The notes: generated from the sequence alone by a model not told the origin. DNA of 64,000 bases from Tuctoria greenei (GCA_036927565.1 JAYESD010000001.1:253299097-253363096); one strand, 5' to 3'; shown: positions 47,501 through 61,487, numbered from the stretch's first letter. Numbers and translations: made by a program.

Positions 47501-47898
47501 CTCATAGGACAGTATTTCGATTTCTTTGTTTCAGTTAGTGCGGGTGCCAAGGATTAATCGGGGCCAGGGTGGTGACAGGGTCCATGTTTTTTCTTTTCTT
47601 TTGGTGATTCTGAATGCCTCGATGTCGTTAAGGTAATTTCTTGCATGCTGCTTCGCGCGTGCTTTCTTGGTGGTAGCAATTTCCTACCGTTGTTGGAAGG
47701 TTGGTTTATAAGTAGAATGCATCGAGGCTGCTCAGCTTTGATCATGGCATGTCGTTGTCCTTTCTGGTGCTGGCAGGCTAACTCTAGAAACTCATGATTT
47801 GCATGAACGAGACATGTTGTAGCTCTAATTGTGGATCTGCATCGCTTTACGGGCCGCTAATAGTGCGACCTTAACAGAAGGGTTGGAATTTTTTCCCA
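47501..47898. other. Unassigned sequence before the CACTA (unit A')
   Basis: Matches unit A except for single bases, for example GAACGAGACATG for GAACCAGACATG. No gene is seen. Confidence 0.4.
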
Positions 47899-47901
47899 GG
47901 A

Positions 47902-49491
47902 CACTACAAGAATCTATCAATAGGGCTTCAGGGAAATTATAACCATTAGGGACATCGAACTTAAATAGTCTAACACCGTCGGTTTAGTCCCCCCAATGGA
48001 AAAAAATATAACTGCGGTCCTTTTGTGGCGGCCGACGGCCATAATAATTTACGTCGTTTCCTCCAAAAATCTCGACGGCCTTACCTAAAGCCGCCGGTTT
48101 CTCCCACCAGGCCGACAGTCATATGTTGGACCTGGCACCCCGTGAAAACAGCCTCTCCCGCCCAAACAATAAAACCGCCGGTTTGTAGTGTTGCCTGATG
48201 TTTATAGACTATAGCTATCGTCTTCAGATTCTAAGCTGATGGCTACATCTGTTGGCCCCCGATTCTCTCTCGTACCCTACAAATTTTCAATCCTCTACAC
48301 AATCCCTCTTTTTGATATTCCCACTACTTGCGAACTGCAAAACCTAACTGCACACAACTTAAATCGCGCCACCCCACACTTGCCCACTTCTAGCCACACA
48401 CCACCAGCCGCCATCGCACACCACCAGAATGGAGAACCTCCTGCGGGAGATCCTGCTTCCTTGGTCCTGCGGGAGATCCTGCTTCCATGGTGGCAAAGAC
48501 CTCTGCTTGGTTGGTCCTTGGCAACGACAACCTCCTGCAGGAGATCCTGCTCGTGTCGGCCTCCCCACCAGCCTCCTCTAGGGCGCCCTCGATTTCCATT
48601 ACTGGTACCTCCATGCCTCCGGCCCGGTCTCCCTCCACCGCTTCCAGGCACGCCACCCGCGTTGTGCATCCTCTGAGTCAACCTCACCTCCGAGGCGCCT
48701 GGACGTTTGCAGATCGTTTCAGTTCGCCCGCTGTTATCGGATCGGAGCTCAACACCGCTGCCACCCACCAGGCCGGCACCTTCTTTGCTGATGCCTGAGG
48801 GGTCCTCTACAGACTCCATCCTTGACACCCGCGGCGGCTGCCTCCTTGTCTCAACTCTCGACGACTGCTATGAGTCAACGGAGCTCATGTGCTCCCTTGT
48901 CGGTACGGTGATTCCCAACAGTGTGGATGTGTTGGCGTGGGTGAACTCCGTCGTCTCCTCGTCCCCTTCGCCAACGAGTCAGGGCCGCGCTAGACGTCCG
49001 ATAAGCTTCACATTAAAAAAATAAAAAATTGTTGACGATCTCTCAATCCAATGATTGAGTAAGAATTAATGGTTAAAAAAAACATGTTAGCAAGCTCCAG
49101 AGGAATCCAATGAATGAGCATGAGTTACTTGTAGTGCGGTTAAAAAAATGAAAATGTAATGGTTAAAGGTGTCAGGTGAGATGGACAGCTGACAGTTTTA
49201 TGCCAATAAAGCTGCCGGTGAGCCCCAAGGCCGACAGCTATACATAAATTAAATGTGTCAGTATTAGCTAGGTCGATGGATATAAAGATTAAATGTATCG
49301 GCATCTGAAACCGACGGATTTAATTAAGAGTTAAATGTGTCGGTACCGACAATTTTATGAGTTAAAAACGTCGAATCAAGAGCGTCGGCTTAAGCCGACG
49401 GTTCACCAACATTTATAAAGTATGTATGTCAGCTATAGAAGGAAACCGACGGTTATAAGGCCAACGGCCTTTTTACTCGTTTCTTGTAGTG
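47902..49491. mobile_element. GGA-flanked CACTA (unit A')
   Basis: Both termini are intact. One base shorter than in A, where AACTGTCGGTCC has become AACTGCGGTCC. Flanking GGA on both sides. Confidence 0.9.
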
Positions 49492-49629
49492 GGAACCTAG
49501 ATTTGACTATTGTTAGCCTTCTTTAGGAAGGATACAGTAGGACTTGGCAATCAGTGATTATTTGGCTGAGGTAGGAAACAATTTCTGAGTGGATTCTCGT
49601 GTTGATTCAGTTGTTGGAACTTTTACTCA

Positions 49630-49915
49630 CATTCCATTATTTTATTTATGAAACTATGTGTGCTGGAGTGCATGCATGCTTGTGTGTGCGAGCGTGTGTG
49701 TGTGTGTGTGTGTGTGTCTGTGATGTTCTTATTATCTAAAAAATATGCTAATTTGCATTAGGAGATTAAACCGGCAAAGGTTATAAGTCAGCTTCAGATA
49801 TATTCCGATGTTCAGCATTTTAACATTTTCTTAGTATCTAGACGTCCAAAGATTTTTATGTTAAAGAAACAATGTTTTAATACATCGCTAATGTTTGTAC
49901 ATGATAATAGAGTAA
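49630..49915 (+). repeat. Arm Q2 (unit A')
   Basis: GT run near 49695-49717, several bases shorter than in A. Confidence 0.55.
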
Positions 49916-50302
49916 CTACTTCAACGAATACACATATGAATATAACATACATACCAGCCATTTTACAACCTTCCGTCCATAATCATCACCGTTGTTAAAA
50001 ACTTCATTGTGAGCAGCAGGGATGACTCTGATGAGTTCATTATGTATCCACTATTTTCTTTGTGGCATTCTGCATAACATTATTTGCAAGGTACAACAAA
50101 GATAACCTCTTTGTAGTAGAAGATGTGCGAAATTCATATTTCCATGTTTCAACAACTTCTCAGTGGTAACGACCATGAGAGATACACCACTTTAACAAAT
50201 CTTTCCTTTTGTTAAGTATAACATTGTATGAACAAGTATCATGACGCTTGTATGTTATCCTTGTTTCATGAGGAAATTATCACACAACAAAAGCAGTTTA
50301 GA
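49916..50302. other. Loop between Q2 and Q' (unit A'), unassigned
   Basis: Near-identical to the loop of A. No coding or element signal. Confidence 0.4.
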
Positions 50303-51000
50303 AAAATACCTGAAGTTGACTTATAACTTTTGCCACTTTGAGCTCCTAATACAAATGAGCATATTTTTTACATATTAAGCACATCACACACACACGCACG
50401 CACCGTGCGTACACACACACACAAACACAAACACAGGCACGCGCGCGCATACACGCACAAGGTTTCATAAATAAAAAAAGTGGAATCTGAGGTAAAAGTT
50501 CGAGCAACTTGAATTAGGTTGCAAGAATCCCGTAAGAATGCAATTTTTTAAGCAAAAAAGTTTTTTCTTTAGGAAGCTGAAATGCCTAAGAAAAGTGTAA
50601 ATTTCCTAAATATGACTCATAAGATGAAAAAATGTATTTGATTGTAATTGAAGTAATATAAGATAAATATATGTAGAAACACGGAATCCACAGATCCTGG
50701 AATATAATTTCGAAGGAACTTGAACGTAAGCAAACCGGGGTGGGGGGGGGGGGGAGGAGCAAGTATCATTTGGGAATATTAAAATTTTATAGTGAAAAGA
50801 CAATAAAGCCAATGTATCTGAGAGACAACACATATGGTTAGAAAGTTACTAATGCATACTAACACCAATAATTACCTCTATGATTATTACTTTCTTAGAC
50901 ACATCAAGAGTTTACAGAGATCAAATGTTACAAATATGCTGAAAGCTTATCTAATAATAAAAAACACTAGAGAGTTCAAACTATATATTCATATTGCTTC
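50303..51000 (-). repeat. Inverted arm Q' (unit A')
   Basis: G run near 50741-50755. The MULE site is unfilled (AATATAAGATAAATATATG near 50657), so the MULE is confined to B-type units in this window. Confidence 0.6.
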
Positions 51001-52262
51001 AAAAATTGAATTTTCTGCTGGAAGCTGTGAGAAGGATTTAGCTAGTGCTATTGTTAAAACTAATATATCGACCACATCTCAAAACAGTTTTGCGAGTGCT
51101 ATTGCATTAAAAATGAAGCTGCAAATGGTGTCTCAGATGTGTTTGTGAAAAAAAGGTTCTCAAGATGATTCTACTGCTGCTAGTACTGATACATCTTTGT
51201 TAACACCTAGACAACATATTGAGGTTTCTAATAAACCAATGACTGATGATTCTGATCATGCTTCAAATGGTTTATCATTGATGTCTCAAGAAGTACAAGG
51301 TGATTGCACCATTGCTAATTTGAAGGGACAACACTGTTCTATTTTCCAATCAGAATGAAAAATAAAAGAAAAGGCATGCAAGTTAATTATTGATGGTGGA
51401 AGTTTCATTAATATGTTATTTGTTCGGATGTGGAACATGCATTGTCTTTGTCAACATGGAGGCTGCCTACTCCACGTTATATGCAGTGGATGAATCAAAA
51501 GTGGTACACTGAGAATCACTCACAAAGCAAGAGTAAAATTTGCAGTGGGCAACCATATTGATAGTGTAGACTGCGATATGGCGCCGATGAGTGCATGCCA
51601 TTGGGTGTTGGGGAGGCCATGGCAGTTCGATCGTGATGCAACGCATGGGGGCTGTTCCAATAATTATTCATTCCTGCATAAAGGTATATCTCATGTGCTG
51701 AAGCCGAGGAAGGAAAGTGCTATCAATGCAACAGAGTTTCCTGCTGTTTCAAAAAGAGAAAAGGGCACCCAAAGACACCCCAAAGCAGAGGATGGCAGTG
51801 CTCCAAGGGGAGAAGAATGATGTAGTTATTCTAGTTCGTTTGCATGCTGCCAGTGGTTCAAGAGATGTTACAATGCTTGAGGTTGATAACTATGAAACAA
51901 GTTCCAGTGATCAAAATACTTCATTGAAGATTGGCTCTATGCCTATTTGTTTGAAGGAGAAGAAGAAATATATTTCATATGAACTGATGCTTGCAAAGTA
52001 TACTTTTATAGGAGCTGAATTCAAAGCCAAATACATTAATACAGTTGCTGCAAATATGAGAAAATTAATTGATGCACCCGCAAAGCCAAGAGGCGGCTTG
52101 GATCCAAGGGGGGAAGTTTGATGAGGCTGTTGCCCTTTCAGATAACTATTTGAGTCTTGTTAAATGTTCATCCAATAATTCAAGCAAGATTATTAAGATT
52201 GGTCCTTTTTCTTTTGATCTGATTGGCGTGGCTGGATCAATAGTTGTTGATGCTTTGCCGTG
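51001..52262 (+). pseudogene. Gypsy protease-region remnant (unit A')
   Basis: Same broken core and intact LGRPWQFDRDATH tail as unit A. The 134-codon downstream frame is open (51717-52121) with one change, PICLKEKK for PISLKEKK. The A run before GGTTCTCAAG is shorter than in A. Confidence 0.7.
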
Positions 52263-53385
52263 ACAATCTGTGCAAGGAATAGAAGCATGGAGTAAGGAAC
52301 ACAAAACAATATTTATATGCTAGTATTAAGCTTCTCGAGATACCCAGAAGCCCAACGTGAGGATATATGCAATCAGTTATGCTTCTTTAAGTTGAGAATG
52401 TAAGCAGGAGTATTAGCAACCTTGCCGTATTATTTTATGATTTGCAAGAGTCTTAGTCATATATGTGAGTGTTAGTTGTCATTGGTATCTGCGTGTTCCA
52501 GGATGAATCAGTTTTGTTATAGTCAAGGTCCGTATTGTGATCCAGGTCAATTTGTTTAACTAGTGGAGTCAATTGGTTTCTGTTTTGGACTCTAACGTGT
52601 GATGGGTGCCGGCGTGCACCAGGGTGAACAAGAGTCCAAGTCGTATGGGTATTGGAGTCTATCTATGAGCTCATATAAAAGGCTAGGGACGTGGTCCCTT
52701 GTAAAGAAGGATCAGATATTATATTTTATTGTCTGCTTGCTGCGTAGGAATTTCCAATCTGCTATGGAGAGGAGGTGAAGGCGATCTTCTCCTCTGATGA
52801 TCTTATTGTGCAGCCTTCCTTAGGGATTGGGAATGAATGTGATCAGATTATTTGATCTGAGTACGTCCTTGATTTCTTCGTAGATCCATCCTTCTGTTCG
52901 TGTTGCTTTTGCTGCGGCTGGAAGTATATTATCAGCTTGTTACGTGAAGAATTCTGTTTCTGGGTGCTTTACCCTAGTGCATGATTTTTGCCAAGAGAAA
53001 GATCTGCTTAGCTATTGAGAGGATCTGATTGGACGGTGGGGTTTTATCTTTATTCTTTTCATGTGCTGTGTATGCTCCAGACAAGAGATCCCAATCTGCT
53101 ACTTGGCTGGAAAATTCTTTCCCTACTGACTCGGTCTACTAATCAGTCAGGTTCTTTTGTGGATCTTGATCAAGCAACTGCTTGAAGGGGTGATCTGGGT
53201 GTTTGCTGTACTTTCTCTTGTCCTGTTGGTGGTTAAAATCAGCACCAAGGGTGGGAGCTTTGTTGTTTTTGGTTTGCATCTCCAGTAAGCCAGCTTCATG
53301 TATCAATTTTAAAGTTGTTTTCGATATATTAATTCTTGGATTGTCTAGTACCGTGAAAGATTGGGACAACATCACGGAGAAACGC
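52263..53385 (+). mobile_element. Gypsy LTR-like junction between units A' and B'
   Basis: At 52474-52479 it reads AGTTGT where A has AGT, at exactly the position where unit C carries the AGT-flanked CACTA. The rest follows the A/B junction, with the strong TATAAAA form of the box. Confidence 0.4.
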
Positions 53386-53391
53386 TCGTGT

Positions 53392-53998
53392 TCATATCAC
53401 TTCTGCTATATGAAATAAATGGGGACAGCTAATCTAGTTCAAATAGATGTCCGTCATTTATTTTTAAATGAGGTAGTACACGTGCATCATAATACATTTA
53501 ATTTTCAGTTGACTGAAATCAGTTTATTTTTAAATGAGGTAGTACACGTGCATCATAATACATTTAATTTTCAGTTGACTGAAATCTCTGATTTCTTAAG
53601 TGAACATCGATAAACTATCTGGTTGGTATTGAACGGAGAACTAATGACCTTTAACCTTCATCCAATGTTCTCCTCTCTCTCTCTCTCTCTATCTCTCTCA
53701 CTTAATTCTCTCACCCACGTTGATCATCCTACCCCCTTCCCCTGGTTGTTCTCAAGAAGTTCCCCACCGCCGCCAACTCCCACCTCACACTCCCCCACCT
53801 CCCACCATTCTCAGGCCGTTCTCGTCATGGGACCCATACCGCTCCCCCATCATATTTTTTATCTTTTCTACTATTACCGTTAAGACGACCTACTACCTCT
53901 AGAGTTTCCTTCTATGGTCGGAGCCCGTGGTGCTCGTGCAAAAATCCCATCTTCTAAAACATCAGCGAGATTTGAACATCAACATAAATCACCTTTGA
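53392..53998 (+). repeat. Block P with 66-base duplication (unit B')
   Basis: The duplicated 66-base units lie at about 53457-53522 and 53523-53588. The CT tract is six bases longer than in B. Confidence 0.5.
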
Positions 53999-54019
53999 TT
54001 TAAATAGACTGAAAACAGA

Positions 54020-54730
54020 CACTACATGAGAAAGGCTCATTCGAGATGTGTCCGCATGAGGAACGGAGACGCGCAAAAAGAGCATATGCGTCGTCGTGTC
54101 TCGCATTACAGAGGAATCGGAGACAAGCTATTGGGCGTGTCGCAATCAGTATACATGAGAGACAAGATTTAAGAGCCCTCGTCTCCTTTTTGTTACAAAT
54201 CTGAGTCAACCTTTAAAGCAGCCAGTCTCCTTTTTCTAAGAAATCCAAGACGAGCTTTAAGGCGGTCATATCCTTTATGTAAAATATCCGAGACGGATTT
54301 TATGATAGTCCGTCGCAGATTAAAGACTAATTCGAGACGGTCTTTTAAAAAGTCCATCTCCTTTTGGCAAAAAGTCTGAGATGGTCTTTATTAAAGCCAG
54401 CCACAGATTTAATGAATAATCCGAGACGGCCTTCCAATAAGCTCGTCTCCTTTTTGTAATAACTGAGAGACGATCTCTAAGGACGACCGTCTCCTTTATG
54501 TAAAAAAAAATCGAGACGGGCTTTATGACAGCCCGTCTCCTTTTTCTGAGACTAATCCGAGACGGTCTTCAATTCAGCCCATGTCCATTATTTATGAAAT
54601 CTGAGACATTCTTTATGTCAGCCCGTCTCCTTTTTGTGAGACTAATCCGAGAAGATCTTTAATTCAACCCATCTCTTTTATTTATGAAATCTGAGATGGT
54701 CTTTATGGTAGCTCGTCGCGGATTTAACTG
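54020..54730 (+). mobile_element. CACTA-type 5' end with hairpin repeats (unit B')
   Basis: Follows unit B. Single differences include TTTATTAAAGCC for TTTATGAAAGCC. Confidence 0.5.
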
Positions 54731-54822
54731 CAGGCAGGGTCATTATAGCACTAAAAGGAGATACACTCTATTGGAAGCTCGTATCCTGTTAGGCGGCCCT
54801 CTATTTATCTTGGTTGCCGGCT

Positions 54823-55900
54823 TGTGACACCCAGTTCTGAAAAAAACAAACCATGTGAAGTGTATGTGTGCCCAGGATGTTGCTTCATACATACACACCA
54901 ACATCAAAAATGATACTTAGAATTCAACCTTGCCACAAATAATATAAATACCATGATTCTATTGCGTCGGAAAATAAACTAGCGTAGGCGATTCCAACTC
55001 CATAGGTAATCAATAGTAGTACGCAACGTAGTGCTCCATGTTATCTTCCAAAATATCTCTTGTAGCTGAATTAATTGTAGGGACAGCAAAGTTGAGCACA
55101 TGTCATACTCAACAAGTGTGGGAAAGTATGACACGTAGCTTAAATCAAGGATGGAAATAAATAGTTCATTGAAGAAAGCTCATTTTAGTTCACGAACTTA
55201 TCAAGGCAACCTACAATGTCTAGGTGTGTTTAAATCCTATCACAACCAAAGTAATTATCATATCACCTATCCAATATCCTCTTTTACCATCATAATTCAT
55301 TATTAACCAGCCAACAATTAATATCGAAACCATATGCTAATTTCATGCCTTCTCATAACCAACCATGTTCATATGACATAACCAAACCATTCCCAAAACC
55401 CAAGTCTAATTCTTATCATGTAGGTCATCCAGGTGCTCTTAACCGGGAGCACGGCCACCATGATAGTTTTACACAATGCAGAGATCGTACCACTTTACCC
55501 ACATGTTCGTGATTTCATCACCTTTCAGTGACAAAGAGCCTCTATGTTGCCTATTCACAGTTATGTTGGCGTGTGGCCAACGGATCACAAAATAGCCTTT
55601 TAAAAGGGACTACTAGTATGTACGGATCCACTAAAGTTCCACTAGCAGGCTTGAATCCCCATTTCCCACCCACGAGCCCCCTCGTGTGCCATGCAATTCC
55701 CAGGGTAGCCCTAATCGACTCCCGTTCCCCATGCCATCCAATGGTCCATACAATATCAACAACACACCTAATTATTCAGCTACGTTGCACGCATATTTGG
55801 CCTTCTGGTGGCACTGTTGTTCTGCCATATTCTCGTATGGACCGGTCCTTAGATCTAAGAGCGGAGATGTCCACGTCGATACTTGATCTTCATCACTTCC
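54823..55900 (+). mobile_element. LTR-like fragment starting TGTGACACCC (unit B')
   Basis: Follows unit B; retains the GATTCCAACTCC stretch that A-type units lack. Confidence 0.4.
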
Positions 55901-56917
55901 GATAACCACATCGCTCGTGCCAAGTTCTTTAAGTGCGGAGATAAAACTATTTACACATTGGCGACCTGTAAAGCCCTTTTTATTCTTGTTGTTGTCTGCA
56001 TAGGAGGACTTGAACTTTGTTTGCTTCTCATCACGGGAAGTAGGACCTGAAAGATTAGAGAAATCTATATGAAAATGTCATGTCTTACCACATTTGAAGC
56101 ATCGTTGATAAACACTACTTCCTCTTCTTCGAGTTCTCACATTTTGCAATGCTTTTGAGAATCGAGTAGAAAGAAGTGCTAGCTCCTCCTCTGGAAACTC
56201 CTCAATCTGTTCAAGGGTTAGAGAGGACAACAAAGCAAGTGTACCACATAATGAAGATTGGCTAGAGCTAGGCATGTGATGTTGAGAAACAAATGCAAGA
56301 GACTTTTTGGGGTTCTTACATGAGATTATGTCAAATTCATGTGTTTTTAACTTGGAATATAGCACATATAATGTAAGTGTACTCATGATAGTGGACTCAC
56401 GAATAGATGTAACATTCATCTCCGAAATTAACATGTCTAATGCACTTAGTAATTGCCTAGCATTTTCAGCATCTAAAAAATAAACGTTGACACTACGCAA
56501 GATGCTGAGAATTTTGTTAAAGCGAGAAAAGAGCTCATCGATTGACTCACCGGGTTGCATCACAACGCGCATGCATTCTTTCTTGAACATGTCTTATCTC
56601 ACCTCCTTGATAGTGTTGGATCCTTCATGATAATCACATAGAGCTTTCCAAATATCGTATGAAGATCAGAGGTGTGCAACTCGATCGAATTTACTTTGAG
56701 TCAATCCTTGTATGATCAAGTTCTGCGCCTTGTTGTTATTGTCGACATCTCTCATGTTCGTAGCGGTGAATTGATCGTTTGGCGGCACGTTGTAAGGCTT
56801 GTACACCTTTTCCAATATTTTGAAGCCTTGCGCCTGGATGAAAGCCTCCATATGCACCTTCCCAACTGGAAAATCAATGCTTCTAAACACACAAGATTTT
56901 GTAGAGTATTTCTCCAT
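55901..56917 (-). pseudogene. Copia Gag pseudogene (unit B')
   Basis: Both unit-B nonsense codons and the knuckle TGA are present. Private changes include KKECMRV for KKEYMRV and NVYFLDAEN for NVNFLDAEN. FSKALQNV is kept, where B has FSKSLQNV. Confidence 0.85.
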
Positions 56918-56963
56918 GATGATTAGTCAAAACACGTGCAAATCACAAAGGTTAGAGCGCCGT

Positions 56964-56976
56964 GGCTCTGATACCA
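56964..56976 (-). promoter_or_regulatory. Copia primer-binding site (unit B')
   Basis: TGGTATCAGAGCC on the minus strand. The adjacent LTR end reads TCCCACA rather than TCCTACA. Confidence 0.8.
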
Positions 56977-56978
56977 AT

Positions 56979-58020
56979 TGTGGGATTGAAGAGCACTTGA
57001 AAAGCTACTAGAGTGGGTGAATGGTAGATGAAATTATTTTCAACGGAGGCAATGAAAACCCCACGACAGAAAATCAATCTGTTAAGAAACCATGTGTGCA
57101 ACTGATCTAAACATGTTCAAATGTGAAAAAAGTAGTATATAATATAGAGAATAAAGTCACAAATACACGAAAACAAGAATCACAGAAACCATAAAAAAGC
57201 TCAAGTTATGATCGAAAGATCGAACAAAGGTCAATCTATTATATCCGAGTAAAAACAGATCTACAACACTGCAGAGAAACTCGTGTACATTAGAAACCAC
57301 AAACCCAATGATGGTGAAATTTTCACAGATGATAGATAAACAAGTTGTGAATACAACCCAAAAATAATCACATCAATTGGATCTGTAAAACTCGAGTTAT
57401 GATAAAAACACTTACACAATATAGTGTTTTGCAGAAACTCAACGAGAAAAACTTGTCTGAAATAAGTAGGATGAACAAGGCACAAAAGCTCCTCTAAAGT
57501 ACAAATTTTACTGATCAAAACACAAGACGAACAGCTCAAAGTCGTCTCTCCACGAGCTCTGGCCTTCCTTGCTTTTATAACCAGCCCTAGGGCCAAGCCA
57601 ATCTATACTAGGACTCCAATCCTACTCAGTTTCAACTGAAACATTCCATAACTACTCAAGACTCTTCTATACGCAGATAGAAGGAATCTTAAGACTTCCA
57701 AACATTTTAGAAACGTCCTAAACATTCCTAAAATAACTCAAGTTCATGACCCACACGAAATCTAACCAAAACAAACTCCATACTTTCCATAAACGAACCA
57801 TAACTACCTTAGCCGCAGCCTGAGGCATAATCCAGCTAGTTGGACCTTTCCTACTAATTATTTACGTCCACTTCTCTTCATCACGCCTTGGAACCATGTT
57901 GCCACGTCCATGCACTCCTTGCACACATGCAAACCAAATCTTTTGCTAATGTTAAAAAACACCAAACTATCCTTTCATTCCCAGTTTTCTATATCTAGAT
58001 GTTGCCTAACAGCTTCAACA
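56979..58020 (-). mobile_element. Copia 5' LTR (unit B')
   Basis: Starts TGTTGAAGCTG on the minus strand, like unit B. One base is lost near 57188 (CACAGAAACC). Confidence 0.6.
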
Positions 58021-58103
58021 TGGAAATCATGTTCTCTATTAAATCCTCAAACATATTCTAACATTGAACCTCGTGAAGAGATCATTATTTATGTGAATTT
58101 ATA

Positions 58104-58332
58104 GTTTGAACTCTCTAATGTTTTTATCATTAGATAAGCTTTCATCATATTATTCATAACATTTGATCTATGTTATATATTGACGTGTTTGAGAAAGTAA
58201 TGATGATAGAGGAAATTATTGGTGTTAGTATTCATTAGTAGATTTCTAACCATATGTATTGTCTCTTGGATACATTAGTTTTATTGTCTTCACACTATAA
58301 CCTTTTAGTATTCCCAAATGATACTTGCTTTC

Positions 58333-58364
<32 letters not shown>

Positions 58365-58603
58365 CCCTGAGCTTACATTCAAGTTGTTTCAAAGTTATAT
58401 TACATGAAATATGGATTCCATATTTCTACATATATATTTATCATATATTTCTGCAACCACAATCAATTTTTTTACCTTATAAGTCATTTTCAGGAAATTT
58501 TCACTTTGCCTAGGCATTTCAGATTCTTTAAAAAAAACTTTTTTGCTTACAATATCCCGTTCCTTTTTATTTATGAAACTGTGTTCACGTGTTTGCCTGT
58601 TTC

Positions 58604-58644
<41 letters not shown>

Positions 58645-58817
58645 TGTTCTTGTTATGTAAAAAATGCTCATTTGTAATAGGAGCTGAAAGTGGCAAATGT
58701 TATAAGTCAGCTTCAGGTATTTTTCTATGTTCAACATTTTACCCTCTTCTTAATATCTAGTCATCCAACGATTGTTATGTTAAATAAACAATGTTTTAAT
58801 ACATCACTAATGTATGC
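58104..58817 (+). repeat. Arm Q1 (unit B')
   Basis: The longest C run in the window, about 30 bases at 58334-58363. GT run near 58612-58642. Confidence 0.6.
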
Positions 58818-58999
58818 ACATGATGAACCAGATAACGCCCCCACCCACCCACACCCATGCTGCCTCAAGGCGCAGCTCCGAGGTGAGATTTATCCCCTAC
58901 TACACAACTAAATCTGCATTTTAATGATTTCCGAGCACTCTAGTACATCAAATCACTGATGGATTTTCAATCATCTTATTTTGTAAGTAATATTTTTCA

Positions 59000-59530
59000 A
59001 TTAGCTGAAATCACATCTCATTTCAATCTGTTTAAATCAGAGGTGATTTATTTCGACAAACAAATCTCATTGATGTTTTAGAAGGTATGGTTTTTGCGCG
59101 AGCTCCACGAGCTCCGACCATAGAAGGAGAATCTAGAAGTAGTAGGTCGGCTCGATAGTAGTAGCGGAAGAAATAACAAAGATGATAGGGGAGTGGTATG
59201 GATCCCACAAAGAGACCAGCCAAAAAATGGTGGGAGGTGGGGGAGTTTGTAGTGGGAGGGGGCAACGCTAAAGAACTTGTTGAGAACGACCAGGGGAAGG
59301 GGGTAAGGTGACCAACGTGGGTGAGAGAATCAGGTGACATAGATAGAGAGAGAAGAAGGTCTGATGCAGGTTGAAGGTCATTAAGTATCTGTTCAATGCC
59401 AACTAGTTAGTTAGCAAACGTTCACAAATAAATCATAGATTTAAGTCAACTGAAACTGAAATGTATTATGACAAAACAGCTATTTTGAACTAGATTTTCT
59501 GTCCTCATTTATTTCATAACAAAGGAAGTA
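59000..59530 (-). repeat. Inverted block P' (unit B')
   Basis: Follows unit B almost exactly, including CAAAAAATGGTGGG. Confidence 0.5.
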
Positions 59531-59936
59531 TTTATTATTAGGGGTGCTCATAGGATAGAATTTCCATTTCTTTGTTTAAGTTAGTGCGGGTGCCAAGGAT
59601 GAATCGGGGCCAGGGTGGTGACAGGTTCCATGTTTTTTTGTTTTCTTTTGGTGATTCTGAATGTTTCGATGTTGTTAAGGTAACTTCTTGCATGCTGCTT
59701 CGCGCGTGCTTTCTTGGTTGTAGTAATTTCCTACCGTTGTTGGAAGGTTGGTTTATAGGTAGAACGCATCAAGGCTGCTCAACTTTGATCATGGCATGTT
59801 GTTGTCCTTTCTAGTGCTGGCAGGTTAACTCATGATTTGCATGAAAGAGACATGTTGTAGCTCTCATCGTGGATCTGCATCGCTTTACGGGCCGCTAATA
59901 GTGCGACCTTAACAAAAGGGTTGGAATTTTTTCTCA
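59531..59936. other. Unassigned sequence before the CACTA (unit B')
   Basis: The 80-codon frame of unit B persists (59572-59814). Its acceptor-like TTTCAG has become TTTAAG. Confidence 0.4.
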
Positions 59937-59939
59937 GGA

Positions 59940-61487
59940 CACTACAAGAAACTATCAATAGGGCGTCAGGGAAATTATAACCATTAGGGCCGTCGAACAT
60001 AAATAGACTAACACCGCCGGTTTAGTCCCCCCGACGGCAAAAAATGTATAACCGTCGGTCCTTTTGTGGCGGCCGACGGCCATAATAATTTATGTCGGTT
60101 CCTCCAAAAATCTCGACGGCCGTACCTAAAGGCGTCGGCACCCCCTAAAAACAGCCTCTCCTGCCAAAACATTAAAACCGCCGGTTTGCAGTGTTGCGTG
60201 ATGTTTATAGACTATAGCTGTCCGCTTCAAATTGTAAGCTGACGGCTACATCTGTTGGCCTCTGATTCTCTCTCGTACCCTACAAATTTTCAATAATTTA
60301 CACAATCCCTCTTTTTGATATTCCCACTACTTGCGAACTGCGAAACCTAACCGCACACTACTTAAACCACGCCACCGTAAGCTTGCCCACTTCTAGCCGC
60401 ATACCACCAGCCGCCATCGCACACCACCAGAATGGAGAACCTCCTACGGGAGATTCTGCTTCCTTGGTCCTGTGGGAGATCCTGCTTCCTTGGTGGTAGA
60501 GACCTCCGCTTGCTTGGTCCTTTGCGACGACGACCACCTGCAGGAGATCCTTCTCTGTGTCGGCCTCCCCACCAGACTCCTCTAGGGCTCCCTCGTTTGC
60601 CATTACTGGTACTGCCATGCCTCCGACCCGGTCTTCCTCCACCGCTTCTAGGCACGCCACCCGCGTTGTACATCCTCTGAGTCTACCTCACCTCCGAGGC
60701 GCCTGCACGTCTGCGGTTCATTTCAGTCCGCCCGCTGTTACCGGATCAGAGCTCAACACCGCTGCCACCCACCAGGCCGGCGCCTTCCTTGCCGATGCCT
60801 GAGGGGTCCTCTACAGCCTTCGTCCTTGACACCTGCGGTGGCCGCCTCCTCGTCTCAACATTCGACGACCGCTATGAGTCAAAGGAGCTTGTGTGCTCCC
60901 TTGCCGGTATGGTGATTCCAAGCAGTGTGGATGGGTTGGCGTGGGTGAACTCTCCTCGTCCCCTTCGCCACCGGGTCAGGGCCGCGCAAGACGTCCGGTA
61001 AGCTTCGCATTAAAAAATAAAAAAGTGTTGACGATCTCTCAATCCAATGACTGAGTAAGAATTAACAGTTAAAAAAATAAAAAAATGTTAGCAAGCTCCA
61101 GAGGAATCCAATGAACGAGCATGAGTTACTTGAAGTGCGGTTAAAGTAATGAAAATGTATTGGTTAACGGTGTCAGGTGAGATGGACAACCGATGGCTTT
61201 ATGCCAATAAAGCTGCCAGTGAGCCCCAGGGCCGATAGCTATTCAGAAATTAAATGTGTCAGTATTAGGCCGATGGTTATAAATATTAAATGTATCGGCA
61301 TCTGAAATCGACGGCTTTAATTAAGAGTTAAATGTGCTGGGACCGACAATTTTATGAGTTAAAAACGTCGAATCAAGAGCGTCGGCTTAAGCCGACGGTT
61401 CACCGATGGTTATAAAGTATGTACGTCGGCTATAGAAGGAAACCGACGGTTATAAGGCCATCGGCCTTTTACTCGTTTCTTTTAGTG
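59940..61487. mobile_element. GGA-flanked CACTA (unit B')
   Basis: Carries the same altered 3' tip, TTCTTTTAGTG, as unit B, so that defect predates the 40.7-kb duplication. GGA is present on both sides. Confidence 0.88.

Larger units (their letters stand above)
40698..52620. repeat. Tandem unit A', recent duplicate of unit A
   Basis: Matches unit A almost base for base. Private differences include a 9-base loss at the copia gag start codon, a shorter GT run, retention of about 12 bases (around 47064) that unit A lost near 6374, and three extra bases at the site where unit C has its CACTA insertion. Confidence 0.93.
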
